DNA of 64,000 bases from Nemophila menziesii (Eukaryota; Streptophyta; Magnoliopsida; Boraginales; Hydrophyllaceae). The stretch is taken from NCBI GenBank assembly GCA_029959085.1, contig JARWIR010000001.1, positions 20,513,730-20,577,729 on the forward strand. The letters are read 5' to 3'. The notes beneath the pieces were generated by a model. It saw nothing but the letters and a program-made list of their open reading frames with translations. It searched no databases and had not been told where the DNA came from. Positions 21,781 through 33,159 of the stretch are shown here, piece after piece (within the stretch, counting starts at the first letter, position 1; every line of letters begins with the position of its first letter). The translations under genes were made by a program, and so were the position numbers.

Positions 21781-22822
21781 ATGCCTCCAAGGAAAGAGTC
21801 GTCGACATCAAACAGGAAGAAGAGAGCAAGTTCTTCAAGATCCAAACTTCTTTGGTCTACTAAACACTCAAGGTCTAATAGCTTTTCTCTCTATTGAAAC
21901 ATCTATTTCTCTTAGATATTAAATTGAATTTTACACAAACCTTGAGTATAATTGTGATAATAATCCAATTGTGTCAAAAGTTCATGGAAACACTTTTTCA
22001 ATTAATGAAACTATTTTAACTCGTTTTTTCAAACTCCGTGATTCCGGTTTTGAAAACTTTTGGGGTGTTGGTTGGGTCCTCTTGATGATGAAACAACCAA
22101 TCGGGTTATGTCTTTCATGTAATCCCATATGATTCCTCCTATTTCTCCCATTTTGAAAACCAATAGATTTACAACCGATTTTCAAGTTGCTTACAAACTC
22201 GTTTTACAAGGATTTTTGCAAATCAAAACACGATGCTATAATCTCCCCTTATGAAGCTCATCGTATGTTTCTTATCTATAATTCCGAATCTATTAACTTT
22301 CCAGCAATTATGATAAATGATGAATCATGCACGAAATAATACCGTTAATGTTCCTTTCGGTTTAGCCCTATCATCGTTTTTACAAACCCATCTCAATCTT
22401 GACCCAAAATTCTCGCAAACTAAGAATATTAATCCAAAATGGGTGTTTGATTATAAAGCCATTCGTCGAATGAAAATTGTCATTTACAATAATGGATACA
22501 TTCCCGAAAAATTTCTCGACAATTTAGGGGACAATTAACTAATCTTTTCCATCAAGAATTCCTCCTCTCCTTACGTAGGTGATCCTATCACCGTCACTCC
22601 TATTCAAAATGAGCCAATCAAAATCCTCTTCCAAGTGACGATTCTCCTCATCTTTCACGTATTAAAGCGACTTTAAACCGTTTTATAAATTTTGTGGAAA
22701 GGAATTTTGTGTTTTTGGTAGGTAAATTGGAGAATCTTGCAAATCAGGTATCATGTATTAAGAATGATGTGACGCACATTCGCCATCATTCAAGAAGCCG
22801 TTCGCCCCATGAAAATCGTTAA
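21781..22822 (+). pseudogene. Accessory ORF of the SIRE-like element (interrupted)
   Basis: The start MPPRKESSTSNRKKRASSSR at 21781 is basic and Ser-rich, like the opening of many plant retroelement accessory proteins. Frames then shift: around 22210-22330 KSKHDAIISPYEAHRMFLIY, at 22317-22538 VPFGLALSSFLQTHLNLDPKF and YIPEKFLDNLGDN, and near the end FINFVERNFVFLVGKLENLANQV finishing in a basic HHSRSRSPHENR tail with TAA at 22820. About 340 codons are implied. No catalytic motif is recognised. It sits where pol would normally be, and its role is unknown. Confidence 0.5.
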
Positions 22823-23901
22823 GTTGTTGATTGGAGTTGTTAAGTTTGTTGATGCTTTGGTGTTTTTTATTTTGGTTTTAGCTAGTCTTATCGTATTTTT
22901 ATTGTTTTTCTAGTTATGTTTAAGTTGAACCTTACGTTAAGATGTACTTTTTTTATGAACTCTTTTTATTGTATTTGTTTCAAACGCATTGTTAGATGTT
23001 GCTCGAATACTTTCCTTATTATCGTTTTATCTAGTTTTATATCGTTTAGCGTTATTAATGGTTGGTGCTTGTTTATCTTGCTTTAATTATTATTTCGCTA
23101 TTCCCGTATGTTATGCTATTGTTTCTTGTCTTTAATCTCTGTCTTTATAGGTACTTTGCATATTGATCCCTCCTAGTTGGGAAAATTGCATTTTGGTCTC
23201 TACTTTAAATAGTTGCTTTTTAATTTCCATATCTCTTGAAATTGCATACTATCTAGAATAAGTTGTATCTTTCAAAATTAAGATTATGCATTTTTACAAA
23301 ATTGCACTTTAGTCCCTACACTTTGTAAAATTGCATTTTAATCCCTAGACTTTGCAAAAATACTTTTCGGTCTCTTATATGTTTATTTGACCGATTAGTC
23401 CTTTTTTAAAAATGATTTTCAATCCCCTTCTTTATAGAACTTATCTTTTTAAATCCTTAGAATTTGAAAAAGGACACTTAAGGTTTCTCAAAATTTGAAA
23501 ATTTACAACTAAGTCCCTCAAACTTTGAAAATTGCGCTTTTAACCCTAAAGACTTATATCCTATTCTAAAATGTCCTTTACTTCTTTTTTGTTGTTGAAG
23601 GGGGAGAAAGATCAAAGATTTAAGTTTACACGTGTTACAAACCTTAAAGTATCTTTGAACACAAATTTGCAATTGTTTTATGCTTTTAGTAAGGGGGAGT
23701 TTTTTAATAATATATTCACTTATCATGTTTACAATAATCTTTTAAAATTCCTTTGGTATTTCAAAAGAATTTTTATGCATAGAGTAAGGGGGAGTTACTC
23801 TATTTACCGGTCGTTAACTCGTTTGAAGGAAAACATTGTTAAAAACTCTCTACCGGCAAACTTGTGTATTTCGATTTGTGAAACATCAAAAAGTGGGATA
23901 T
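22823..23901. repeat. Noncoding 3' interior of the SIRE-like element with degenerate repeats and purine tracts
   Basis: From 23160 to 23560 a degenerate motif of the type AAAATTGCATTTTAGTCCCT-ACTTTG recurs about ten times at roughly 30-40 bp spacing. It is followed by three AAGGGGGAG tracts (about 23599, 23691, 23787) and the PPT AAAAAGTGGGATA (23889-23901). Confidence 0.6.
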
Positions 23902-24931
23902 TGTTGGCCTTGAGTCCTTTTTATCTTGTTTTAATATTTTCCAAATTGCGTTTTAATATCTCTGTAAAAGTGCATTACATGTTATACAGTTTATACGATA
24001 CACTAATATTTTTATCCTTAATATATAAACCTTTCTAAGCTCTCATTCAGAACCGGACTGGCTTACCGGTCACAGGACCGGCCTACCGGTGGAAGATATT
24101 CGTTGCCCAACGGTCAAGTGCCACGTTGGATCCAACCGTTGGACAAAGTGACAAACCTGACCGGTATACCGGTCATAGGACCGGCTAGCCGATCAAGAGG
24201 CAGAATGTGCCTATAAAAATGAGCTTTATCACTTGCAACAATTCACCTCTTACCTATTCAATTATAATCATTATTATACATCCATTAGATGTCTCAAGCA
24301 ATCAAAGTTATTAATCCAAGCTTGATCAATCAACTTGTCTAATCTACTCAATTAAGGAGTTAATTCAAGAAACTTAATTGTCCATCTACTCAAGAGGAGT
24401 TTCATGCTTAAAGTTATATTTACTCTTTAGGAGATTGTTTAGCAAAGTTATTCCACCACTTAAACACTTTGTATTTATACTCTTAAGTCTAGTCTTTGTA
24501 ATAGATAGATTAAGAGAGAATTTTACTATAAGAGTATACTCGGTTTCCTTGTGTTGCGATAACACAAGAGTTTGCTTCGTGGCATCGGAGTGGTTGTAAA
24601 AGTATTGTGTTCTCACCCTAGTTAAGAGAGACACAAAATCTTAGGTAAGAAGTTTTGAAATTCTAAGGTGGCATCCTTAGGTAGTGGACGTAGGGATTAC
24701 CGAACCACTATACATCGTTGTGTACTTTCTATCCCTTATCTCTTTACTTATCGTTTATGGATTGCTCGTCTTCTCACTTATATCAAACCTAGTAACACTA
24801 TTGCATGATCCCTTAAAATTTGATATATATTGACTTAGAAGTTTTTCTTTAAACTTATAATTGTCCAATTTTTTTTTAATTAGGCATTAATCTTATTAGT
24901 AATCCTATTCACCCCCCCCCCTGGACTTTCA
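23902..24931 (+). repeat. 3' LTR of the SIRE-like element
   Basis: It starts TGTTGGCC directly after the PPT and ends CTTTCA. U3 carries ACCGGACTGGCTTACCGG (24052) and further CCGG words at 24158-24190. A run of eleven C at 24911-24921 precedes the end. Confidence 0.8.
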
Positions 24932-24936
24932 CTTTT

Positions 24937-25310
24937 ATCTTTTTTCGAGAGAAGCGTTATTTCGTCAGCAAAGGCAAGGTGGGTAATCTTTGCCTTTTCA
25001 CATTTCAGGTGGTATGTGAAATTAGTTATTGTGTGTTTCTTTAACAATCTTGAGAAATATTCAAAGCAAATGATAAAGAGATAAGGAGAAATACGATCAC
25101 GATGCCTTAAGTCTTTTTCGCCTTTGAAAAAACCATGAATTTCACTATTTATAGCTACCGAATAATAAGGAGATGATACAAAAGCCATAACTAATTCATG
25201 GATATTTTCGAAATATTTAATTCCTTAAGTTTCTCATGAAGGAAAACTCAAGAAATTGACTTACACGCCTTCTCAAAATCAATCTTGATTGTGAAAGAAA
25301 TCCCTTAGGT
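24937..25310 (-). pseudogene. LINE, catalytic RT portion (upstream of the Copia insertion)
   Basis: Minus strand from about 25300: IKIDFEKACKSIS, then ISPYLFIICFEYFSRLLKKH and KITHLAFADEITLLSKKD. The last is the RT active-site block, where FADD is usual and the second Asp is Glu here. It runs into the CTTTT duplication at 24936 and continues at 18893. The copy is 5'-truncated near 25310. Confidence 0.75.
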
Positions 25311-27640
25311 AGAGATGAGAAGTTGTTTTATGACTTGTTTAGTTGTAATGGATGAATTCATAATTCAGTAGAGGTGTGATGAACATATACGTATTAAGGT
25401 TTGTTAAGGTCAATTTGTGGTGTACATTTTAGGCTCTCTCGAGCATGCGTGTCGTGTATTTGGAATTGTGAGATGTGTTTTTGGAATTGTGAGTATATGT
25501 TTTTGGAATTTTTAGATAAATTCCTATCTTTATCATTGCAATATAAGTCCACTAAATTCACATGTTAAAAGTCTTACAAATAAGGAAAAATAGGGACTAT
25601 AGCTATAAAATATAGACAAGGCATTAAAGTGATAATTAACTAAAAAGGATTATATATCTAATAAATTAATCTAAAATTATTAGAGGTCTAAAATAGACTT
25701 GGAAGCAGGTGGCATTGATATTCATAAGGGGTGGACCTTGTTATTTCAAGAAAATGTGGCGGATAATTACTTAATTAATGTGGAAGTTATATATAAAATT
25801 GAAGTGAACATGATGGGAATGAAGCACGACAAAGATTAACCACGTTACCATCACTTATGTTGCTTTCTTCCTTCACTTTGCTGCTTACAAGTTACAACAA
25901 TTTGACATCTATATATTAAAGAACGAGATGGGGTGTCATTTTCGTTGAATATAGACTTTTTATAACCTCATTTATCAACAACCTTAAACAAGTGGCTAAT
26001 AATTGGAGGTGGTTTGTTTATTTGTTGTCTATCTACGTAATGTAATATATGTAATGTATGTCATATTCCCATTTTTCTTTATCTTGGTAAGGGTGGTGAT
26101 GGTGGTTTAATTTTGAGAAAATTTCCATGATGATTCATAAACTCTGTAAAGGAAATTTAATGTACCGACCTATATTGGTATTGATATGACAAATAATCAA
26201 TACACGTAGAGACGAAAGTAACAAAGAGAATTTTCCACTCTAAGAACCTTTGATGTAAAAAATGAAATAAGAGTAACAAAAAGATGTATTAGAAATATAA
26301 TTGCACATTCATAAGGTATAACATAGATGGTACATAAAGTTGTTCAGGACAAACATATATTTTTAAAATTGGATGTTCGAAATAAAATGAAAAAACTTGT
26401 GATCAAGGTCTCTTAAGTAACACAAACAAATAAGTAACAATTTTAGACAATAAAAAACAAGAATTTCAAAAATAAGTGCTCAAACTTAAGAAGAGAGCAA
26501 AATATAAACAATTTAATGCTTCCTACCCTTATCTTAAACACTAGATTTTCCGCTTTTAAAGTTATTACTCTCAAAGGAAGTGGTTAACCCCTCTTCTGAC
26601 CCATCCTTTCTCATTTCCCTTCCCTTTTAGGTTTAATAGCCTTCAATATAGGGTATATCAACATATCCAATCTTTCTTCTCCTATCAGAGTATAAAATGT
26701 TCCTTGTCATTTGACCACTATGATTGGTGATACGAGAAGCCTGGATGATGCTAGATACTAAGTATCTGATATGACTCGATTGTCCTCATATGAGGCCAAG
26801 ATCTTGTTGGTTATGTGTAGTGTGGGACCTAGTCCGATAATGGGTTACTTGATTGATGAAAGTATCAAACAATCGAGGTTATATTATGATTATCACCCTC
26901 AAGAGGAGTATATATAATATAGTTGCGCTTAGGGGTTATCAAGAGATCGAGCTCACACTAAACCTTCTATCTTAGGGTAGTCTATCTCGTTGATATTTTA
27001 AACCAAGGGACTGAAATCTTGTCAGTAAATAAACATTCTCTCGAGGGTATAGTCCTGCTCTGGTAGAGGTGTTGCCAACCTTTCTTTCTCCAATACCTAA
27101 TGTTTGTTCTTGATCACCATAATGCACTTTTATATTACAATCTCTATTCTCTCTAATAGTTATAGACATGCATTTACTGGTGTAGATATAAAGAATCACA
27201 TCAAACTTGTGAGGTTGGAGCTATCCCATCCATCAAAACAACTACCCAAGGCGAGAAAGCATCTCGGGACATTCCTTTCGTGACCCAATATACACGATCT
27301 GGCGAAACCACTCAACATTCATCTCCTGATTCCTGTCCTTCCAAGAATATGAAAACATTTGCCTCACCGTTTGAATGGATTTCTCCTTTTATCCTAACAA
27401 GACAAACAAGTATGACTACTTATATTATTTTTCCCTTTTTAATATATATATACCAGTAGTTAGGTAAAAACTTACCAATATCACGAGATTCATATGTACC
27501 TTCTTGGATTTCACTTTGAAGGTTCTTCATTACGTTGAGGTTTATTCTTTGATTTAATAGGGTAGTTGAAAGAATAGTTGTCCAACCAAAGAAAAATGAG
27601 AACTCTCATGCCTAGATTAAAACCAAACTAAGCGATACCA
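25311..27640. other. Intergenic DNA of unknown content
   Basis: No convincing coding sequence. The stretch at 27201-27400 has a more coding-like base composition (on the minus strand SYSWKDRN, recalling LINE RNase H linkers) but is too short to assign. Confidence 0.3.
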
Positions 27641-27645
27641 ACAAC

Positions 27646-29171
27646 TGATATCTCATTTTTTTGTGATAGATTTATATGGTCACGAGATATCATTTTGAGA
27701 GTTTATTGGACTTATTTGTTGGGGTTGTCTATGTGACGTTATTTGGGTTCTTTACTAATTTTTGGGTATCATGGTATTTGGAGCTTTTTGCATTAATTGT
27801 GTGTTAAGTGTAACAAAACTGGGTACATGGATGATACAGAGACCCCGAGAGGACGCAAAGAAGTCAAAAAGTTAAAGCCAACCCCAAGTCAAGGTGTGAA
27901 AAAAATATAAAAAGTCACCTCAGAAGGGCAAGTTCATATTCGGTAAAACTTTGAAGTCGACTTAAAAGTGAATGCACACACAATTGGTGAGGTTTATTAT
28001 CAATTACTTTCAGATCAAGATACCTATTTGAGCCGGGATCACGCGAGAAGTGGATTGTGATTTGGAGATAAGACGACAAAGTTATGTTAATGTTAACACG
28101 ATACTAAAACCAGTCCAAACACATTTTGAAGTCAACTTTGAACAACCTAAGTGGGTCTTACAACCAAAAACAAGTCATAATCTATCATAATTTAAGATCA
28201 AAATAGTTACAGAACTTTTTGGGGGAATCGTTCAAACACATGGAGCAAGAAGAACCAAAGGGTTCGTCACCATCCCACCATTCTTCCATCATTTTCATCC
28301 GATTTCTAGTGTAATTTCTTGAACTCTTTCATTCTTTTATTAATTATGATCACATTAAACCTTGTATTTAATCTTATCGTTATGAACTAAATAATCATTA
28401 GCTTGAGAATTGCTTCAGTATGAACCATGGTTGTTGGATTATGATGTTTTAGTGCATTTTGGGATGTTTACATTGAAATAAATTGTTTATTTTTTGTTTA
28501 CTATATACTTATGTGAATTTGTCAGCCCCTTACCTTGATCAAGTAATGGATTGGATTAATGTTTGGAATACACTCGGGAGGAGGGTCGGAACACGGAATT
28601 TGTATATAGACGTTTGATGACCGTTAATGAACGAAGGTCTTGGCTAATTGGATAGTCATATAGGGTTAGTCCTTAATCACTAAACAAATTTGTAGAGTCA
28701 CGTGAAAGAGATCCCTAGTGTTGAAAGGTAGTCCCTATCTACCGAGAGGGATTTGGGCGGATAGCAGAATCCCGACTAACAACTAAATATCAATTCACCC
28801 TTATATCAACAAACATGTAATTCGACAACCAGTAGGAATTACAAACGACTCTCAAGCTTGTATCTAATACTATACTTCACTTTAATTGAAATTCAGTCCC
28901 TGTTATCTTTTATATTATTATTGTAAATTTAATATTTGCACCTTAGTCCCTTATTAATATTTAAATTATAAATTCAAAATGCGAAAACCATCTTTCACTT
29001 TCTGTTTTGCAACTAACACCCCAATCATACTATTAATATACAAAAAATAACCTCATAGTCCATCTGGAGAACAATAAGAAAATAGTTACTTTTACTACTT
29101 GAAACGACTTGTACACTTGCGATGAGTACTTCCATGAGTGTGGTCGATGTCTACTTTTATGTGAGAATACA
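27646..29171 (+). repeat. L-family LTR copy C
   Basis: It starts TGATATCTC (27646-27654), perfectly complementary to GAGATATCA at 27684-27692; both arms carry the same paired change relative to TGATGTCTC/GAGACATCA elsewhere. Landmarks in order are TAAGTGTAACAAAACTGGGTACATGGATG, a TAGTCCCTATCTACC block, and ACTTGTACACTTGCGATGAG near the end. It is about 1.53 kb with no coding sequence. The right edge, at GAGAATACA, is approximate. Confidence 0.65.
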
Positions 29172-29219
29172 TATTTTTAGGGGAATTTAGGAATTGGCAG
29201 AGGGAATTTCCCTATTATC
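29172..29219 (+). other. 48-bp spacer between two L LTRs
   Basis: Between the end of copy C and a new LTR start (TGATGTTTTAC at 29220) lie 48 bp beginning TATTTTTAGGGGAATTTAGG. The position and the TTTTT-purine start parallel the 47-bp PBS/PPT spacer at 3193-3239, but the TGGCGCC core has decayed. Confidence 0.45.
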
Positions 29220-29560
29220 TGATGTTTTACGATTTTTTGTCTAATTTCAGCTTTTACGTTACTTTTAGAGACTTTGTGCGTAATTTGTATGTTACATGTG
29301 CAGATCTTAGGTACGTAGATGCTACAATACACTTATACGATTATAAGAAGACACTAAAATAAGATTATCCCAAATTCATGGCGTAAAAGGACGATTTCAC
29401 CATTTTTTCGAAAGTGAGAGAATGTGCCAGCTATATTTGGAAATCGACTTGTTAGAGTTACCACACGTGAAAGATATATCATAAATGTTATGTATAATTG
29501 GTATGTGCCCGATGTATATGATTGGTGTATACTATATCTTTGATGCATCCTTAATCAACT
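29220..29560 (+). repeat. L-family LTR copy C2, truncated
   Basis: After TGATGTTTTAC comes GTTACTTTTAGAGACTTTGTGCG and ATCTTAGGTACGTAGATGCTA, the same order as at 43080-43150 in copy A. Similarity fades after about 29350. The Copia element at 29782 lies downstream. Confidence 0.5.
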
Positions 29561-29781
29561 CATGATGGTGACAAGTATGCCTATCAACCATATTGACAAA
29601 AAATGGACTCCAACAAATTTAATTAAAAATATGGGATCCCGAAGTGGCCACTCCTTTAACACCATACCTTTGGGAGGGTTTAGGATTGTAAACGAGTCGA
29701 ACTGGATACTAGATATACAAGCTTGTTTGTTTGACGAGACATACTCAAATTATAATGAGCAGAGTAATAGATGGTCAAACT

Positions 29782-30736
29782 TGTTAGGATTTATATTATT
29801 GATTAACATAAATCCATCATGATCTATTAGATAAGTGGAAAAGATTCTATTTTAATATGAAGTATTAAATCAATCCATTCCTATTCTTTTGGAGAAGTAG
29901 GAAAGTCACTTTTTTGTGAAGGAAAAGCCCCACATAGAAAGAGAAGATGGAAAAAATAATTGCATATAATATCTTACTCATATATTACTTTCAAAAGAAC
30001 TAAAGGCTATAAAATCCAAAAAGGAAATGACAAAGCTCCACAAGCGCGCACCACCACCACCGCCGCCCAGCCCGCCGTGGCGACGGCGTGGGCGTCGGCC
30101 GTGGGGGAGTTTGGGGAGTTTTGGAAGTCAAAAAAAATGAAAAACAAAATAATTTTTCTGAAGTGAATCTGGTGGAAGAAGACTAGCTCTTATAGTAGTC
30201 GGTGGTAAGTCAAACCCTTTCAGCCAGAAGACAAACATCCACTAGGAGACAAGTACCCACCAATTACGCAACAGTCAACTGTTACAAAACTTGGTCAACA
30301 CGTGTCCAGGTTCATGGCTGGAAATTAAGAACGTGTAGGATATGTGTCAAATTAAAACGTCAATCAATTTTGGAGGCAATCAAGGGCACTAATTGTGGGA
30401 CGTTTCCGACAAACACTTTCTCCTCACCTACTCCCCTATATATACAACAACTCCTAATTTTCCTTAAGCTACAAGACACATCCGAAAAGAACAAACACTC
30501 TACTTCTCTTCTCTCTGAAAATTATAGTCGTAAAATCTCTGTTAGAGATAACCGGTATTCCAGAATATCTTTTTAACAACATTATAATTCCGTGTAATTG
30601 TTTTTCTTTTTCAATTTCCGTGTAAGTGTTTCGTTTGTATTTCTATTTCTGTAATAGTTAGTTTACATTAATCAAAATTATTTTTCTGGATTTCCATTTC
30701 TTGTTTTAAAACGACGATTTCAATTTTTTACCAACA
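29782..30736 (+). repeat. 5' LTR of the decayed Copia element
   Basis: 955 bp. It carries the GC-rich cassette GCGCGCACCACCACCACCGC ... GTGGGGGAGTTTGGGGAG (30043-30120) and a TATA box TATATATAC at 30437. It is longer than the 3' LTR, which lacks two blocks of roughly 40 and 90 bp present here. Confidence 0.85.
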
Positions 30737-30778
30737 TTTAAAAAGATATTCGTTTATATCACCGTTTGTTTTTCTGAA

Positions 30779-31640
30779 ATGACTTTTCCACTCTCAGTTG
30801 TTGCTTCATCATTGAACGCAAAGCTCTTTCCTGACGTGAATAAGTTGGAGCCCCTTAATGGTTTCAACTACAAGCGTTGGGCAAAAAAGATTTTAATTTA
30901 TCTTGAGCAGTATGAACTCGACTTTGCTATATTCGAAGGTCCTCCACTTATGGTGGATAATGGATTTCCTACTGAAGAAGAACAGATAGACATCTTTCCC
31001 TCGAAGTAAGTTCAAAAGAGAAAATACCATGGCTCAGGGCTGGATGTTGAACAACGTCTCGAATCACATTTTTTATCTCCCCTGCCAAAGAGAAATCAGA
31101 AAAGGTCATATAGGAGACTCTCGAGAAAAAATATAGGCTGATGATTTGGGTAAGAAAAAATATGTCACTGGGAACTGGTATAACTTCAAACTTACCGATC
31201 AGAAACCTATGACCAAACAACTTCAGGTGTACGAAAACCTATGCGCGGAGGTAATCGCCGAAGACATGAAGATGTGCGAAGTTTTCCAAGCCAACATCTT
31301 GTTTGAGAAATTCCCCCCCATCTTGGAGTGAATATCATAACCATCTCAAACAAAAAAAGAAAGAAATGACCCTCCAAGAACTCATCTGCCAAGTCGAAGA
31401 ATTCAACTGACTCAATGATAAGTCTCTCTCTTTCCCTCATCCTTCCTCGAAAGCTAACCTTGTCAAAAGTTCTGGTCAAGGTAACAAATACAGGTTCGAA
31501 GGGAAGGGAAAACAGCAAGGCTCAAACAAATCCAAATCTGGGGGAACTTGTTACTGTTGTGGAAAAGAAGGACATGGAGATTTCGAATGTACTCTTAAAG
31601 TCGGTCAGGGTCCCAAAAAACTTCCGTAAATCTGTCTGAG
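30779..31640 (+). pseudogene. gag relic of the decayed Copia element
   Basis: It starts MTFPLSVVASSLNAKLFPDV at 30779 and reads LEPLNGFNYKRWAKKILIYLEQ, the usual N-terminal Copia gag block, up to 31009. After a frame change it resumes at about 31149 (KKYVTGNWYNFKLTDQK, VYENLCAEVIAEDMKM). Near 31552 a CCHC knuckle CYCCGKEGHGDFEC is still intact. Several stops separate these parts. Confidence 0.75.
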
Positions 31641-31679
31641 ACCAAAGAAATAATCGTCGCGGTAATGGTTGAAGTAAAC

Positions 31680-32891
31680 TTAGTTGAGAACAATACCGAG
31701 TGGATCCTTGACACCGGAGCTTCTTGACATTTTTGTGCAAACAAAGCCTTATTTAAGAAATTTGAGAAAGCAACTGATGGTGAATGAGTGAATTTGGGTG
31801 ACTCTTCTACCGCTACGGTTCTCGAAAAGGACAGGTTCCTCTCAAACTCACATCTAGTAAGATTTTAGAGTTAAATGATGTCCTCTTCGTCCCCTCTCTC
31901 CGTAAGAACTTAGTTTCCAGATCTTTTCTTGATAAACTGAGACTCAAACTTGTTTTCGAGGGGGGGGGGGGAATCGCTATTACCAAAAATGATGAAGTTG
32001 TGGGGAAAGGGTATTTAAATTCTGGTTTATTTGTTTTAAACACTGTAACCTTAATGAGAATGCTTCTGATTCTACTTACATCGTTGAGTCTGTCGATACG
32101 TGGCATGGTAGATTAGATAATTTAAATGTCGCTTCTATTAAAAGGCTTAAAAATCTTGGATTAATACCCATTCACAAAGTGGATGACTTTGTAAAATGTT
32201 AAATATGTGTAGAGTCCAAACTTGCAAAAAGACCTTTTAAATCCATAACCACGAGAAAGACTAAACTGCTAGAATTAGTACATTCAGACTTAGCTGATTT
32301 TAAAAACTCTGCTAATAGATGAGGAAAACTTTACTGTATAACCTTTGTAGATGACAAATCTAGGTTCACTAAAGTATACCTTCTTAAAACTAAAGATGAG
32401 GCAGAAAATGTGTTTTTAAAATATAAAGACGAGGTTGAAAACCAACTAGATTGTAAAATCAAACGGCTTAGGTCCGATAGAGGAGGGGAGTATAGTTTTA
32501 ATTCACTTAAAGAGTTTTGTGAAACTAATAGAATTATCCATGAACTTAGTTGGTAGGGCAAGAAGCCGAGTGGTTGAGGAGTTCCCTATCAGATGTGTCA
32601 CTTTGGGAAGGAAGTGCCACACCTGTGTGTATCCATTGTGATTCACAAGCAGCCATTGGAGTCGCTCATAATAGCGCCTATAATGGGAAGAGGAGACATA
32701 TTTGCATCAGACATAGTTCAGTAAGACAGGTACTGAAAAATGGTGTGATAGCCTTGGAATATGTAAGATCAGAGAACGATCTAGCTGATCCGTTCACCAA
32801 AGGCCTAACCAGGAGAGCAGTCCTGGAGACGTCGAGGGGGATGGGATTGAAACCCATTAATGGGGAAGATGTGACTAATGAGTCAATGTGA
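31680..32891 (+). pseudogene. pol relic: protease, integrase and RNase H tail with RT deleted
   Basis: Protease is seen at about 31700 (EWILDTGAS followed by a stop). The pre-integrase region contains TWHGRLDNLNVASIKRLKNLG (around 32100). The integrase core is at 32278-32545: VHSDLADF, CITFVDDKSRF, KRLRSDRGGEY, two of the three acidic residues visible. At about 32555 the sequence jumps directly to the C-terminal RNase H segment (QEAEWLRSSL, CIHCDSQAAIGVAHN, IALEYVRSENDLADPFTKGL). The integrase catalytic Glu, the whole RT and the front of RNase H are missing. A thirteen-G run sits at about 31960. Confidence 0.75.
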
Positions 32892-33159
32892 TTCTCTCCA
32901 TCCCTATGGCTCAAAACAAAATCGTCTTAGAAATTCATAACCACTCGTGGTGGTCCTATTGAGAAGGACTACATGGATAAGACGTACTAAGTATTTAAAC
33001 TCATAGCAAATTCATAGCCTTTATGGTGGTCCTTTTGAGAAGGTATTGATGAATTCACGGGTAATAGCGAGACCCAACCTTCATGATATAATGTTAAGAA
33101 GACATCCTTAAACAATCTTAAATGAAGAAATCCACAAAGTTCATAACCCGCAAAGGGTG

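Larger units (their letters stand above)
18894..24931 (+). mobile_element. SIRE-like Copia retrotransposon lacking pol, TSD CTTTT
   Basis: LTRs of about 1.03 kb (18894-19925 and 23902-24931) bracket a 4-kb interior; the target duplication CTTTT is exact (18889-18893, 24932-24936). A perfect initiator-tRNA-Met primer site follows the left LTR. Interior order: gag remnant with zinc knuckle, an accessory ORF, a noncoding part, then three AAGGGGGAG purine tracts and the true PPT. No protease, integrase, RT or RNase H was seen anywhere. Multiple purine tracts and an extra ORF are known from SIRE/Maximus elements, so lineage is inferred from them. It interrupts a LINE whose RT resumes on the other side. 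Confidence 0.85.

Noticed and set aside
23160..23560. CRISPR-like regularly spaced repeats
   Set aside because: Repeats are degenerate, the spacing varies, and the sequence lies in a plant retrotransposon. It is a decayed minisatellite.
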